Assembly (NCBI GenBank): GCA_013151435.1
Contig: JAADIH010000239.1
Span: 1-46,635 of the forward strand
DNA length: 46,635 nt
Source: Alphaproteobacteria bacterium
GTDB taxonomy: Bacteria > Pseudomonadota > Alphaproteobacteria > Caulobacterales > Parvularculaceae
Direction of reading: 5' to 3'
Shown: positions 1 through 8,893 of the stretch, piece after piece
How positions within the stretch are numbered: the stretch's first letter is position 1
Layout: each line of letters begins with the position of its first letter
Position numbers and translations under genes: made by a program
Notes under the pieces: generated by a model
The model's input: the letters and a program-made list of their open reading frames with translations, nothing else
What the model was told of the DNA's origin: nothing
Databases searched by the model: none

Positions 1-1451
1 TTCCCTATCAGGTTCAAAAGTCGAAACTGATCGAGAAAATCGCCGATCTCATCACGACAAAGAAAATGCAAGCCCTCGCCGATGTGCGCGACGAGAGCGC
101 GGAAGACATTCGCCTCATTCTTGAGCCGCGCTCGGGCAATGTCGATCCGGCGGCGTTGATGGAAAGCGTCTTTAAGCTGACCGATCTGGAATCGCGGTTT
201 TCGTTAAACCTCAATGTCCTTGATGCGAATGGCGCGCCGCGCGTTATGGGGCTGCGCGAGGTGCTCCAGTCCTATCTCGACCATCGCAAGGAAGTTCTGG
301 CGCGCGGCGCCAAATTCCGGCTTGAGAAGATTGCGCGGCGGCTTGAGCTTCTCGATGGGTTCCTCATCGCCTACCTCAATCTCGATGAGGTGATCCGCAT
401 CATCCGCTTTGAAGATGAGCCCAAAGCGCAGTTGATGAAGACCTTCAAGCTGTCGGATATTCAGGCCGAAGCGATTTTGAATATGCGCCTGCGGTCCTTG
501 CGCAAGCTCGAAGAGATAGCGATTAAAACCGAGCACAAGGACCTCAAGAAAGAACAGAAGGCGCTGCGGGCCTTGTTGAAATCGGACGATGCGCAATGGA
601 CGACAATAAGCGATCAGCTGCGCGATGTGCGTAAAGTTTTCGACCCGAAATCAGACCTTGGCCGCCGCCGCACGCAAATTGCCGATGCGCCCGATATTGA
701 CGATATAGATCTTGAAATTCTGGTCGAGAAAGAACCCGTCACCGCCGTTATTTCTGAAAAGGGCTGGGTGCGGACCATGAGGGGGCATGTCGAGGACACG
801 AAGGCCATAAAATATAAAGATGGCGACCGCGAGAGTTTTGTCATCCACGCGCAAACCACCGACAAGTTGATGCTATTTGCGACCAACGGGAAATTTTATT
901 CTCTGGATGTCGCGTCGCTTCCCGGCGGGCGCGGTCATGGCGAGCCGATCCGCCTGATGGTGGATATGGGCAATGATGATGCGATCACCGCCGCCTTTGT
1001 CTATCAGGGGATACGAAAATTCCTTGTCGCGTCATCATCCGGGCACGGATTTATTGTCGCTGAGCAGGATTGTCTTTCCAATACCCGTAAAGGCAAGCAG
1101 GTTCTGAATGTGCCGGCGGGGGCGGAAGCGGCAATATGCCGGCCGGCGCCAACCAAAATCGACGCCGCGCATATGATCGCCGCGATTGGCGATAATAAGA
1201 AATTCCTGGTCTTTCCCGCTGCGCAATTGCCCGAAATGTCCCGCGGCAAAGGCGTCGTGCTGCAGAAGTTCCAAAAAGGCGGACTGTCCGACGCTAAGGT
1301 CTTTTCCAGGAAGGACGGCCTGACCTGGACTGACCGGTCGGGACGCATCCAGACGGTTGAGGGCTGGAAGCCATATCTCGGAAAACGCCAGGCCGGGCGC
1401 ATTGCGCCGAAGGGATTTCCTACCTCGAAGACATTCGGGCCGGATATGTAA
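1..1451 (+). CDS. parC: DNA topoisomerase IV subunit A (ParC), C-terminal part
   Basis: This is the 3' two thirds of the subunit that cleaves and rejoins DNA in topoisomerase IV, which unlinks daughter chromosomes. The frame is open from base 3 with no start inside the window, giving about 482 residues against a usual 740-760, so the catalytic tyrosine region lies upstream of the window. The visible part covers the tower and coiled-coil region (DIQAEAILNMRLRSLRKLEE) and then the C-terminal DNA-wrapping beta-pinwheel domain, whose repeats include a SRGKGVVLQ motif and a GRIAPKGFP ending. ParC is preferred over GyrA because there is no clear canonical GyrA box (QRRGGKG) and the C-terminal domain is short. 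It ends with TAA and no obvious terminator follows. Confidence 0.93.
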   Translation, partial: PYQVQKSKLIEKIADLITTKKMQALADVRDESAEDIRLILEPRSGNVDPAALMESVFKLTDLESRFSLNLNVLDANGAPRVMGLREVLQSYLDHRKEVLARGAKFRLEKIARRLELLDGFLIAYLNLDEVIRIIRFEDEPKAQLMKTFKLSDIQAEAILNMRLRSLRKLEEIAIKTEHKDLKKEQKALRALLKSDDAQWTTISDQLRDVRKVFDPKSDLGRRRTQIADAPDIDDIDLEILVEKEPVTAVISEKGWVRTMRGHVEDTKAIKYKDGDRESFVIHAQTTDKLMLFATNGKFYSLDVASLPGGRGHGEPIRLMVDMGNDDAITAAFVYQGIRKFLVASSSGHGFIVAEQDCLSNTRKGKQVLNVPAGAEAAICRPAPTKIDAAHMIAAIGDNKKFLVFPAAQLPEMSRGKGVVLQKFQKGGLSDAKVFSRKDGLTWTDRSGRIQTVEGWKPYLGKRQAGRIAPKGFPTSKTFGPDM

Positions 1452-1584
1452 TAAAAACCAGCGATTAATAGTACCTATCCGGTAATATTACTTACAATTT
1501 TAATGAAAACGCTGAGTAACCACACTTTACCTTTTTTACTATATCCGCTTTGATCCCTTCGTACGGTTTTGGGGTGGCGATAAA

Positions 1585-3933
1585 ATGGCGTTCAGTACAC
1601 CAAAGCGTTTGCTTGCAGCGGTTCTTCTAGGCGCAGGCGTTATGCTTGGCGCTTGTTCTACGGGCGGCGGCGCGCCAATGACAAGCTTACCGCCTCCACC
1701 ACCTCCGCCACCGCCTCCCCCGCCACCGCCTCCACCGCCGCAGAATTTCGATACTACTGAATTCCGTAACCAGCCCGGCCTTGCGCAGATTAATGCGTTG
1801 GCCGCCTATGATCAGGGCGGGACCGGTGAGGGTGTCATTGTTGCGATTATCGATACCGGAATCGATCTTAATAATCCTGAGTTTCAAAACCGCATTCACC
1901 CGCAAAGTGCAGATCTGGTGATTGCCGGCGTCGTGCCGGCGGCTGATGTGCGAACGATACCCTCGCTGCAGGACGAAGATGACCACGGCACGCCGGTGGC
2001 GAGCATTATCGGCGCCGAGCGTGATGGCATCGGCGTTCATGGCGTTGCGCCGGAGGTGCAGCTTCTGATTTTTCGCGGCGATGATGATTCCACAACGGAC
2101 CCAATCATCTTTGGCGAGGCGATTGATGAGGCCTCGCACCGAGCGGTAACGCTCGGCGCCGGGGTTTTTAATCTTTCTCTTGGTACGGATGAAGCAGGCG
2201 CCCGGGCGGAATTTGCCGCCCTTTTTACGTTCACGCGGGATAATGACATTGTTTCTGTGGTTGCCGCGGGCAATGATGGCGATGCTGATCCGGATGGTTC
2301 TGCGCTCGGTGCGCTTGATGTCGTGGGCGCATCGGCGACGATCATTTCCGGCGCGGTCAGGGCGGATAACACGCTGGCGAGCTTTTCCGATATGGCCGGC
2401 ATCGCGGCGGATATATATCTGGTTGCGCCGGGCACGTCGATACAAACCGTCGGGCTGACAACGGCGCCTGGACAGACGCTGCCTTTTTCCGGAACCAGCG
2501 CCTCGACGCCGCATATTTCCGGCGCGGCGGCGCTTGTGCGTCAGCTTTGGCCAGCGCTGACGGCGAGCGAAGTAGTGGAAATTCTTCTTGATACGGCAAC
2601 CGATCTCGGCGCCCCCGGAACTGACCCGGTTTTCGGACGCGGGCTGTTAAATGTCGGTGCGGCGGTGGCGCCGGTCGGTGGCGTGACGGTCACCAGCGTT
2701 GCCGGTTCGGTCGCGTCAGTCACAGGAGCGACCGCGCAGATGTCGCCGGTGTTTGGCAGCGGCCTTGCGGCGATCAGCGATATTGTGGTGCAGGATAAAT
2801 ATAATCGCGACTTCCGCGCCAGCTTTGGTGCAACGGTGGGACTGGCTGAGCCCGGCGGGTTCAATGTTGAACGGGTGTTCAGCCCGTTTGATAATCACGC
2901 CTATGCCAATCAGCGGGTGAACGGGCGTATGACTATGCGCATGCGTCTTACCTCCCGCGATCGTTCTTATACGGATGTCGGCCTCAACCAGGCGGCGTCG
3001 TTTGACGGCGCCTTTGCGCGCAATGATGTCACTGAGGATACAATCGCGATCGCCCTGACTAACGACCTTGGCGCCGGGCGCTCGGTGACGGTCGCGCAAG
3101 GATTTACCGCCGAGGCCGCCGACCGGATGAGCATACCGGAACGGCGTACGCCGTTTCTCGCCCGCAGCGCCTTTACAGACGCCTATCTGCCAAACGCAAA
3201 GGCCGCGGTAACGACATTCATGAAGACGCCGCTTTCAAAACACGTCGCCACCGATTTCCTGGTTTCTTACGCCTATGATTATTACGTTGATGCATTTGGC
3301 CTGACGCCGGATGGCGCAGCCGCGCCAACACGCAACGCCGCGACTATGCGCGCCGGGCTTAGCTATAATACGCGCAATCTGCATATGCGGGTTGAGCAGG
3401 GGGTGCGTCGCGAACAAGGCGCGATTCTTGATGCGCGTTTTTCCGGCGACAATACCTCCAGTTCCACCATTTATGGTGCGGTAGAGGCGGACTGGTCGCC
3501 GGCGCAAAGATGGCGCCTGAAAGGACGGTTGGCAGCCGGGTATACACGCGCGGAAACCGATGGTTTCGGTGCGCTGATTGACGATTTTTCAAATCTGACG
3601 ACAACGCAGTTTTCAGTGGCGCTGGTGCGCGAAGGGCTGATGAGCGCGAATGATAGCCTTTGGCTCGGGATATCGCAGCCGTTGCAGATAGAAACCGGGT
3701 CCGCGCGCCTCACCCTGCCGACAGGGTTTAACAAGCAGACCGAGGCGCTGTCATTTGAAACCGTGTCCGCGCCGCTCGCTTTTGCTGGCCGGCGTCTCGA
3801 TTTTGAAGCCGGCTATCGGCTTGCGAACGGACCGCTCGGCGCCCTCAATATCAACCTTATCCACCAGACTTTCGGCGCTTATGAAATCCCTGCGGCGACA
3901 ACGCTGATTGTACGCAGTGGGTTTGGGTTTTAA
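1585..3933 (+). CDS. S8 subtilisin-like serine protease, lipoprotein with barrel-like C-terminus
   Basis: This is a 782-residue secreted protease. A lipoprotein signal peptide ends at lipobox LGAC (Cys24), followed by a tract of 17 consecutive prolines (residues 36-52). The S8 domain spans about residues 60-370 with the catalytic triad visible: Asp90 in IIDTGID, His134 in DDHGTP and Ser305 in GTSAST. Residues about 400-782 show alternating hydrophobic, beta-rich sequence and end in the aromatic tail SGFGF, as in autotransporter or other outer-membrane barrels. The barrel is inferred from this pattern only. A purine-rich stretch GGGGTGG lies 8-14 bases before the ATG. It stands alone between parC and a convergent membrane-protein gene. 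A role in surface proteolysis is likely; the substrate is unknown. A lipid anchor together with a barrel is unusual. Confidence 0.85.
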   Translation: MAFSTPKRLLAAVLLGAGVMLGACSTGGGAPMTSLPPPPPPPPPPPPPPPPPQNFDTTEFRNQPGLAQINALAAYDQGGTGEGVIVAIIDTGIDLNNPEFQNRIHPQSADLVIAGVVPAADVRTIPSLQDEDDHGTPVASIIGAERDGIGVHGVAPEVQLLIFRGDDDSTTDPIIFGEAIDEASHRAVTLGAGVFNLSLGTDEAGARAEFAALFTFTRDNDIVSVVAAGNDGDADPDGSALGALDVVGASATIISGAVRADNTLASFSDMAGIAADIYLVAPGTSIQTVGLTTAPGQTLPFSGTSASTPHISGAAALVRQLWPALTASEVVEILLDTATDLGAPGTDPVFGRGLLNVGAAVAPVGGVTVTSVAGSVASVTGATAQMSPVFGSGLAAISDIVVQDKYNRDFRASFGATVGLAEPGGFNVERVFSPFDNHAYANQRVNGRMTMRMRLTSRDRSYTDVGLNQAASFDGAFARNDVTEDTIAIALTNDLGAGRSVTVAQGFTAEAADRMSIPERRTPFLARSAFTDAYLPNAKAAVTTFMKTPLSKHVATDFLVSYAYDYYVDAFGLTPDGAAAPTRNAATMRAGLSYNTRNLHMRVEQGVRREQGAILDARFSGDNTSSSTIYGAVEADWSPAQRWRLKGRLAAGYTRAETDGFGALIDDFSNLTTTQFSVALVREGLMSANDSLWLGISQPLQIETGSARLTLPTGFNKQTEALSFETVSAPLAFAGRRLDFEAGYRLANGPLGALNINLIHQTFGAYEIPAATTLIVRSGFGF

Positions 3934-4001
3934 GTTGCTCCCAATACGGATGATAAATCCCTAAAAAATTTTGCGAAGCGCAAAACACAGACTGCATGGG
4001 T

Positions 4002-4604
4002 TTATATCGCCCGATCAATTCCCAAAGATGCGATGAGTTCATAATATCCGATAACAACCAATACAAACACCGCAATCATAATAATCAGCTCCTGCTTATA
4101 GCCATGCTGGTGGAAGAAATGTCTGTCTTTGTGATGCAGAACATCCATCAGCTCATCGCCAAACCGTATCGAAAGAAACGTGCCGGCGGCGGATAATAAA
4201 ATGACGCCCCAATAGGGAAATGGCGTGGTCAGGATGACGTGAAAAACTTTGGTCAACGGCGTGGTGTCGTAATATTGGGGGAAGTACGCGAGCGACGTAA
4301 TATTGACCGTGATAGCGATGGCCCAGACTGCTATCTCCGACAGCACCATGCGAATGCCAAACAAGAGCCTTAGCGGAAAATCCAGCAAAAATCCCGCATC
4401 GGCAATTGGCGTGCATAAAACGAAGAAGCTCCATGTCAGCAGCGCAGCAACGCCGCCGGTCATCAGGCCATACTCAATGCTGAGATAGGCGAAATACCCA
4501 ACCAGCAACACGCACAACAATATAAATTTGATGATCGCTTGTTTTTTTGGGTGGGGTGTTTGTGCTTTCATAGGGGCTGTCTTTTCTGGGCTGCGCGGCG
4601 CCAA
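4002..4604 (-). CDS. hypothetical multi-pass membrane protein
   Basis: This 200-residue protein is not recognised as a named family. It has about four or five hydrophobic segments (for example IIKFILLCVLLVGYFAYLSI near the N-terminus and ELIIMIAVFVLVVIGYYELI near the C-terminus) and a His-rich cytoplasmic-type loop (VLHHKDRHFFHQHG) before the last segment. Two starts are possible. The TTG at 4604 is preceded by AGGA at good spacing; the ATG at 4571 would give 189 residues but has a weaker site. It is convergent with the protease gene and about 240 bp from tRNA-Cys. The function is unknown. Confidence 0.65.
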   Translation of the reverse strand: MAPRSPEKTAPMKAQTPHPKKQAIIKFILLCVLLVGYFAYLSIEYGLMTGGVAALLTWSFFVLCTPIADAGFLLDFPLRLLFGIRMVLSEIAVWAIAITVNITSLAYFPQYYDTTPLTKVFHVILTTPFPYWGVILLSAAGTFLSIRFGDELMDVLHHKDRHFFHQHGYKQELIIMIAVFVLVVIGYYELIASLGIDRAI

Positions 4605-4846
4605 AATTCTATTTCCTGAACCTTGCCTTCATCATAGATAGTAGCAATCGGCGCTGGTTTTCAAAGCTGCTGTAGGAAATATCTCCGGGTGGGCGCGGCC
4701 TCGGGCGCTCAGAGTATGGGCCAAGAGGCGGTCTAAAAGTCGGTTTTTGCGCGCCTCCGGCAGTTCGGCATATTTCGCTTTGACCGGGCCCTGCCGGCGC
4801 GCTAAGAGAGCGGCCCACTCCCAAAGCCCGATGGGCTTTTCTGGAT

Positions 4847-4920
4847 GGCCACGTGGCGGAGTGGTTACGCAGCGGCCTGCAAAGCCGTGTACGCCGGTTC
4901 GATTCCGGCCGTGGCCTCCA
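4847..4920 (+). tRNA. tRNA-Cys (GCA)
   Basis: A 74-nt cloverleaf. Acceptor arms GGCCACG (4847-4853) and CGTGGCC (4910-4916) pair fully. The anticodon loop is CTGCAAA with anticodon GCA between the GCGGC/GCCGT stem. The T-loop GGTTCGATTCC is present. The discriminator is T, and the CCA tail is encoded at 4918-4920. Confidence 0.95.
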
Positions 4921-5034
4921 TTTTTCTGGGTATAAGGCGAGAGCGCCCGCGCCAGCTGCAAGCGGTGCTGTTTCATTTGTTCGGCAATACGCTTAATCAC
5001 TGGCGTTCCGTATGACGCCGCCGCCTAGTAATAA

Positions 5035-7026
5035 ATGAAACCCTCTACCCAGCCTTATCTGCCATATATTGACGGCCTGCGCGCTTTCGCGGTCGCCAGC
5101 GTCGTGGTTTACCACGCCTGGCCGCAGCTCCTGCCTGGCGGCTTTATTGGCGTCGACGTCTTTTTCGTGATCTCTGGCTTTTTGATCACCCGGTTGCTGG
5201 CGGCGGATATGCAGGCCGGCGACTTCAGCTATTTCGGTTTTCTGGTGCGCCGCATCCGCAGACTGGCGCCGGCGGCGGCGGTGTGTTTTGCCGCCGTCAC
5301 GGTGCTGGGGGCCATGGTTTTTTTACCCGACGCTTATGAGGAGTTCGGGCGCAGCCTGACCGCTGCATCGGCCATGTTCGCCAACTTTTATTTTCATGGG
5401 CAGGCGGGATATTTCTCACCCCCGGCCTATGAAATGCCGCTTCTGCATACCTGGTCGCTTGCGGTGGAAGATCAGTTTTATCTGATCTGGCCGCTGCTCC
5501 TGGTGAGTATACTAAAATTCCGTTCGCGATATATCCCGTTCGCCATTGTCGCCGGTCTTGGCGTTGTGTCCTTCGCGCATGCCGAGGCTTCATTATCATC
5601 AGATGCCGATTACGCATTCTACATGTTGGCGCCGCGCGCCTGGGAGTTGTTGATCGGCGCGCTCCTTGCTTTCGCCAGGCCTGTGTCGTTGCGCCCGGTC
5701 ATTGCCTCCGGTCTGTCGGTCCTTGGCATGGCGATGATTGTTGCAAGCACCCTGTTATTGTCGCGCCAGTCTCATTTCCCAGGTCTGAATGCGGCGCCTG
5801 CCTGTATTGGGACGGCGTTGGTGATAGTTTCCGGACTTGGCCAACGTAGCCTCGGCGCGCGCATCTTTTCCTGGCGGCCGTTGGTTTTTGTCGGCTTAAT
5901 CTCTTACTCGCTTTACCTGTGGCATTGGCCGCTTTTTACATTTGCGCGATATTATGCGGGCCGCGCGCTCACCGATATCGAGCTTTCCGGACTGGTTATC
6001 GCCAGCACGCTCATTGCCGCCCTGTCCTGGCGCTATGTCGAAACGCCGTTTCGCCGACCGCGCATACGGCACAAAAACAACGCCCGCGCGGCTATGGCGT
6101 CTGGCGTCGCGGCTATGGCGCTTTTGGCGACGAGCGGCGTTATTATCCGCGAACTTGACGGCGTTCCAATGCGGTTTTCCGGCCCCGTCGGGCAGATGTT
6201 TTCAGATATGAGCCATGGCAATCCGATGCGCCATCAATGCGACGGTTTTGAAAACATTTCACGCAATGATAGCGAGTGCAATTTCGGACGCCGTAAAGCC
6301 GACGATGGGTCCTACGACGTCGCCTTGTTTGGCGATTCAAATGCTGACCATTTCACGCCGCTAATCGCTGACTGGGCGCGTGACGGCGGTCTCGCCGGCC
6401 GTCAGGCGACGCAAACTCAATGCGGTCCGGTTCTGGGGTCTATACGGACGGCCTTGCCGCGCAGAATTACGTCTAACTGCGAGCGCTATCATCAGGCGGT
6501 GTTAGAATTTGTTGAAGACAATCCAGAGCTAAAGTTAGTTATATTGTCGGCAAACTGGCCGAGTTATAACGGTGCTCTCGCCCCCAATCGCGCGATCTCC
6601 GAGGGCGCGCTCGAAATGCCCGAAAGCAATAGTTTTGACGCCTATATGCGCAACCTCGTCGCGTTCTTTGTTGAACGAAATATTATGGTGCTGATTATCG
6701 AGCGAATTCCGCATTATGACGCATTGCCGGTCCGATGTATCGTCCGTTCTCTAGAAAGCGATGAAAGCACCACACTGTGCGGGCTCGAACGGGCGCGCGC
6801 GACATCCGGGCAGAACAAGACCTTACCGGTTTTTGAGGCGATCGCCGACGATTATGACAGTGTTTTTGTCATCGATCCTACAGCCATCTTGTGTAGTACT
6901 GAACTATGTTTGCCGATGAAAAATGGTGTTTTTCTATACCGTGACGGCGGGCACCTTAATCGCGCCGGTGCGGTGCTGCTGCGCGATTATTTCCAGTTTC
7001 CGCCGATTGGCGAACGTCCAGAATAA
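5035..7026 (+). CDS. membrane acyltransferase 3 family with C-terminal SGNH hydrolase-like domain (OafA-type)
   Basis: A 663-residue enzyme predicted to move acyl groups (commonly acetyl) onto a surface polysaccharide or similar glycan. The N-terminal acyltransferase_3 domain (about residues 1-350, roughly ten membrane segments) carries the family hallmarks YIDGLRAFAV, VVYHAW, GFIGVDVFFVISGFLI and HTWSLAVEDQFYLIWP. The C-terminal periplasmic SGNH domain (about 400-663) shows the block I serine motif LFGDSNADH and the late DGGHLNRAG Asp/His block. This fusion is typical of OafA/YrhL-like O-antigen or peptidoglycan-related acetylases. The acceptor cannot be told from the sequence. The ATG lies shortly after tRNA-Cys with no strong ribosome site. 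No neighbouring polysaccharide operon is seen. Confidence 0.9.
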   Translation: MKPSTQPYLPYIDGLRAFAVASVVVYHAWPQLLPGGFIGVDVFFVISGFLITRLLAADMQAGDFSYFGFLVRRIRRLAPAAAVCFAAVTVLGAMVFLPDAYEEFGRSLTAASAMFANFYFHGQAGYFSPPAYEMPLLHTWSLAVEDQFYLIWPLLLVSILKFRSRYIPFAIVAGLGVVSFAHAEASLSSDADYAFYMLAPRAWELLIGALLAFARPVSLRPVIASGLSVLGMAMIVASTLLLSRQSHFPGLNAAPACIGTALVIVSGLGQRSLGARIFSWRPLVFVGLISYSLYLWHWPLFTFARYYAGRALTDIELSGLVIASTLIAALSWRYVETPFRRPRIRHKNNARAAMASGVAAMALLATSGVIIRELDGVPMRFSGPVGQMFSDMSHGNPMRHQCDGFENISRNDSECNFGRRKADDGSYDVALFGDSNADHFTPLIADWARDGGLAGRQATQTQCGPVLGSIRTALPRRITSNCERYHQAVLEFVEDNPELKLVILSANWPSYNGALAPNRAISEGALEMPESNSFDAYMRNLVAFFVERNIMVLIIERIPHYDALPVRCIVRSLESDESTTLCGLERARATSGQNKTLPVFEAIADDYDSVFVIDPTAILCSTELCLPMKNGVFLYRDGGHLNRAGAVLLRDYFQFPPIGERPE

Positions 7027-7072
7027 AGTAGTCGAAACTAGCCTTTTTACTATGAAATTACCCTATTTTGTA

Positions 7073-7090
7073 CGTTTAGCAGGCTAAACG
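7073..7090. promoter_or_regulatory. 8-bp perfect inverted repeat upstream of the RND operon (operator candidate)
   Basis: CGTTTAGC-AG-GCTAAACG is a perfect 18-bp palindrome with a 2-bp spacer in the 270-bp gap between the acyltransferase and the efflux operon. The short spacer and absence of a following T-run fit a dimeric repressor site (TetR or MarR type) better than a terminator. No regulator gene is adjacent. Nothing else is recognised in 7027-7296. Confidence 0.4.
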
Positions 7091-7296
7091 GACGATTGAA
7101 CCGTATTTTACGCTTGTGCGACCTTATATTTACTGAGTTGTTAACCATGATGTTAGGGGCCGCCGGATAGCGTGCTGGCGCGTGGTTTGAGGGATGTGAG
7201 GGCGTTCATCGCATTCTCCGCACCGCCCGCCGAATATGGCTTGCAGTTCCGCCTCCGGGGCTACAAGTAACGCTGAAACACCAATGAGGGGCGAAG

Positions 7297-8889
7297 ATGC
7301 TTTCTACCGACCGGACAAACAAGGCGCCAATGCGCACCAGCGCGGTTGCACTATCGGCGCTGCTTGCTTCGTCCTGCGCGAGCATCAATCAGGATTTGCT
7401 GGAGGCGCAACTACCGGACATGCCCGCAGCGTGGTCGAGCGAGGCGCAAGCGGCGACGCCGCTCACTGGCGACTGGGTCGCCGCCTTCAATAATGATGCC
7501 CTTTACCAGTTGATCGACGAAGCGCTATTGCGCAACAATGATTTCCTTGCCGCGGCCGCCAATCTGAAGCAGGCGCGCGCGAGCTCAAAAATTGCGCGGG
7601 CAGATTTGTTGCCGTCGCTGAACACCAGCTTTAGCGCCAGCCGCAACGCGATTGTCACGGATCCGACTTTCGCCGCGCAAGCCGGCGGCTCATCAACCCT
7701 TAGCGGCCTGAGAGCGCAGGACCTTGAAGACCAATTTGGCATTGACGTCGATGGCGACGGCAAGCTTGACGGTCTTGACCTGGACGGTAACGGGACTGCC
7801 GAAACCGACTTGCCGAACCGGCGGCTCTACATCAACAACTATTCCCTTGGTGCTCAAATTCGGTGGGAAATCGATCTTTGGGGCCGCCTGACGGATCAAA
7901 CCAAGGCGGCCTATCGCGATGCGGCGGCCGCCGAAGCCGATCTCATCGGTGCGCGCCTGTCTATCGCTGCACGGGTCTCGCAAGCCTGGTTCGGGCTTAT
8001 CGAGGCGCGCCTGCAGCGCGAGCTGGCCGAACGCGATGTTAAAGCGCGCGAGAGCAATTTGCGTGTTACTGACCGGCGCTATGAGCGGGGCGTTGCATCA
8101 AGTCTTGACGTAAGACTATCGCGCTCAGCGCTGGGATCGAGCCAGGCCAGCCTGGCCTTGCGTCAGCGGCTGGAGCTTGAAGCCTCGCGCCGTCTTGAAG
8201 TTTTACTCGGACGCTACCCTGCTGCTGAGCTTGAAGCAGCCGATAGCCTGCCTGAACTGCCAAGGCTTGCTGGCGCCGGCGCGCCGGGCGACCTTCTGGC
8301 GCGGCGCCCGGATCTGGTCGCCGCCGAGGCGCGCATGGAAGCGTCGGGCTTACGCGCCCGCGCCGCACGTAAACAAATGCTGCCGCAGATCACCCTGACA
8401 TCGCAGATCAACACTTCCGGACCGTTGCTTGCCGACTTGATTGACCCGGAGCGCTTAGCCGGCAACCTCATCGGTGGTCTGTTCCAGCCGGTGTTCCAGG
8501 GCGGGCGCCTCCGCGCCAGCGCCAAGCGCGCTCGCGCTGCGGCGGAAGCATCGCTCTTCAATTATGCGCAGACCGTCCTGGTGGCGTATGAGGAAGCAGA
8601 AAATGCGCTCGCAGCAGAATCGTTCCTCGCAGTGCGTGAAGACGCGCTCAAGCTGGCCTATGAGGAAGCCGCCGCGGCGGAAGAACTGACAGAGCGGCGT
8701 TACGCCAGCGGCGCGGCGACAATTTTTAATCTCCTGGATGCGCAGACCCGCCGGATTTTGTCGGAGAGCCAATATATACAAGCCCAACAGCAGCGGGTTT
8801 CCAATCGTGTGCTACTTTATCTTGCGATTGGCGGTGATTTTCTCACCGATGAAAAACTCGCAGCGCTGTCAATGGGAGAGAGTGAGTAA
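7297..8889 (+). CDS. RND efflux outer-membrane factor (TolC/NodT-type lipoprotein) with Ca-loop-like insertion
   Basis: This 530-residue outer-membrane channel completes a tripartite efflux pump. The N-terminus has a signal peptide with a lipidation-like Cys27 (LLASSC, slightly atypical lipobox). The two repeated OEP halves are visible, with NodT-family landmarks such as WEIDLWGRL and the second-half RRPDLVAAEARM and FQPVFQGGRL. Residues about 120-180, at the place of the first surface loop between barrel strands, contain an acidic glycine-rich insertion DVDGDGKLDGLDLDGNG. This matches the DxDxDG calcium-binding loop pattern (Asp150, 152, 154, 158, 161). The start is supported by AGGGGCGAAG directly before ATG. 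It is the first gene of a three-gene operon; the stop is 4 bp from the next ATG. Confidence 0.92.
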   Translation: MLSTDRTNKAPMRTSAVALSALLASSCASINQDLLEAQLPDMPAAWSSEAQAATPLTGDWVAAFNNDALYQLIDEALLRNNDFLAAAANLKQARASSKIARADLLPSLNTSFSASRNAIVTDPTFAAQAGGSSTLSGLRAQDLEDQFGIDVDGDGKLDGLDLDGNGTAETDLPNRRLYINNYSLGAQIRWEIDLWGRLTDQTKAAYRDAAAAEADLIGARLSIAARVSQAWFGLIEARLQRELAERDVKARESNLRVTDRRYERGVASSLDVRLSRSALGSSQASLALRQRLELEASRRLEVLLGRYPAAELEAADSLPELPRLAGAGAPGDLLARRPDLVAAEARMEASGLRARAARKQMLPQITLTSQINTSGPLLADLIDPERLAGNLIGGLFQPVFQGGRLRASAKRARAAAEASLFNYAQTVLVAYEEAENALAAESFLAVREDALKLAYEEAAAAEELTERRYASGAATIFNLLDAQTRRILSESQYIQAQQQRVSNRVLLYLAIGGDFLTDEKLAALSMGESE

Positions 8890-8893
8890 GGAT

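Noticed and set aside
1687-2514. Long Arg-rich minus-strand ORF inside the protease gene
   Set aside because: Antisense shadow of a codon-biased gene with low-complexity Arg/Trp content from the proline tract.
4823-4840. AAAGCCC-GAT-GGGCTTTT hairpin just before tRNA-Cys
   Set aside because: No plus-strand gene ends here and the T-run is only part of the stem; not convincing as a terminator.
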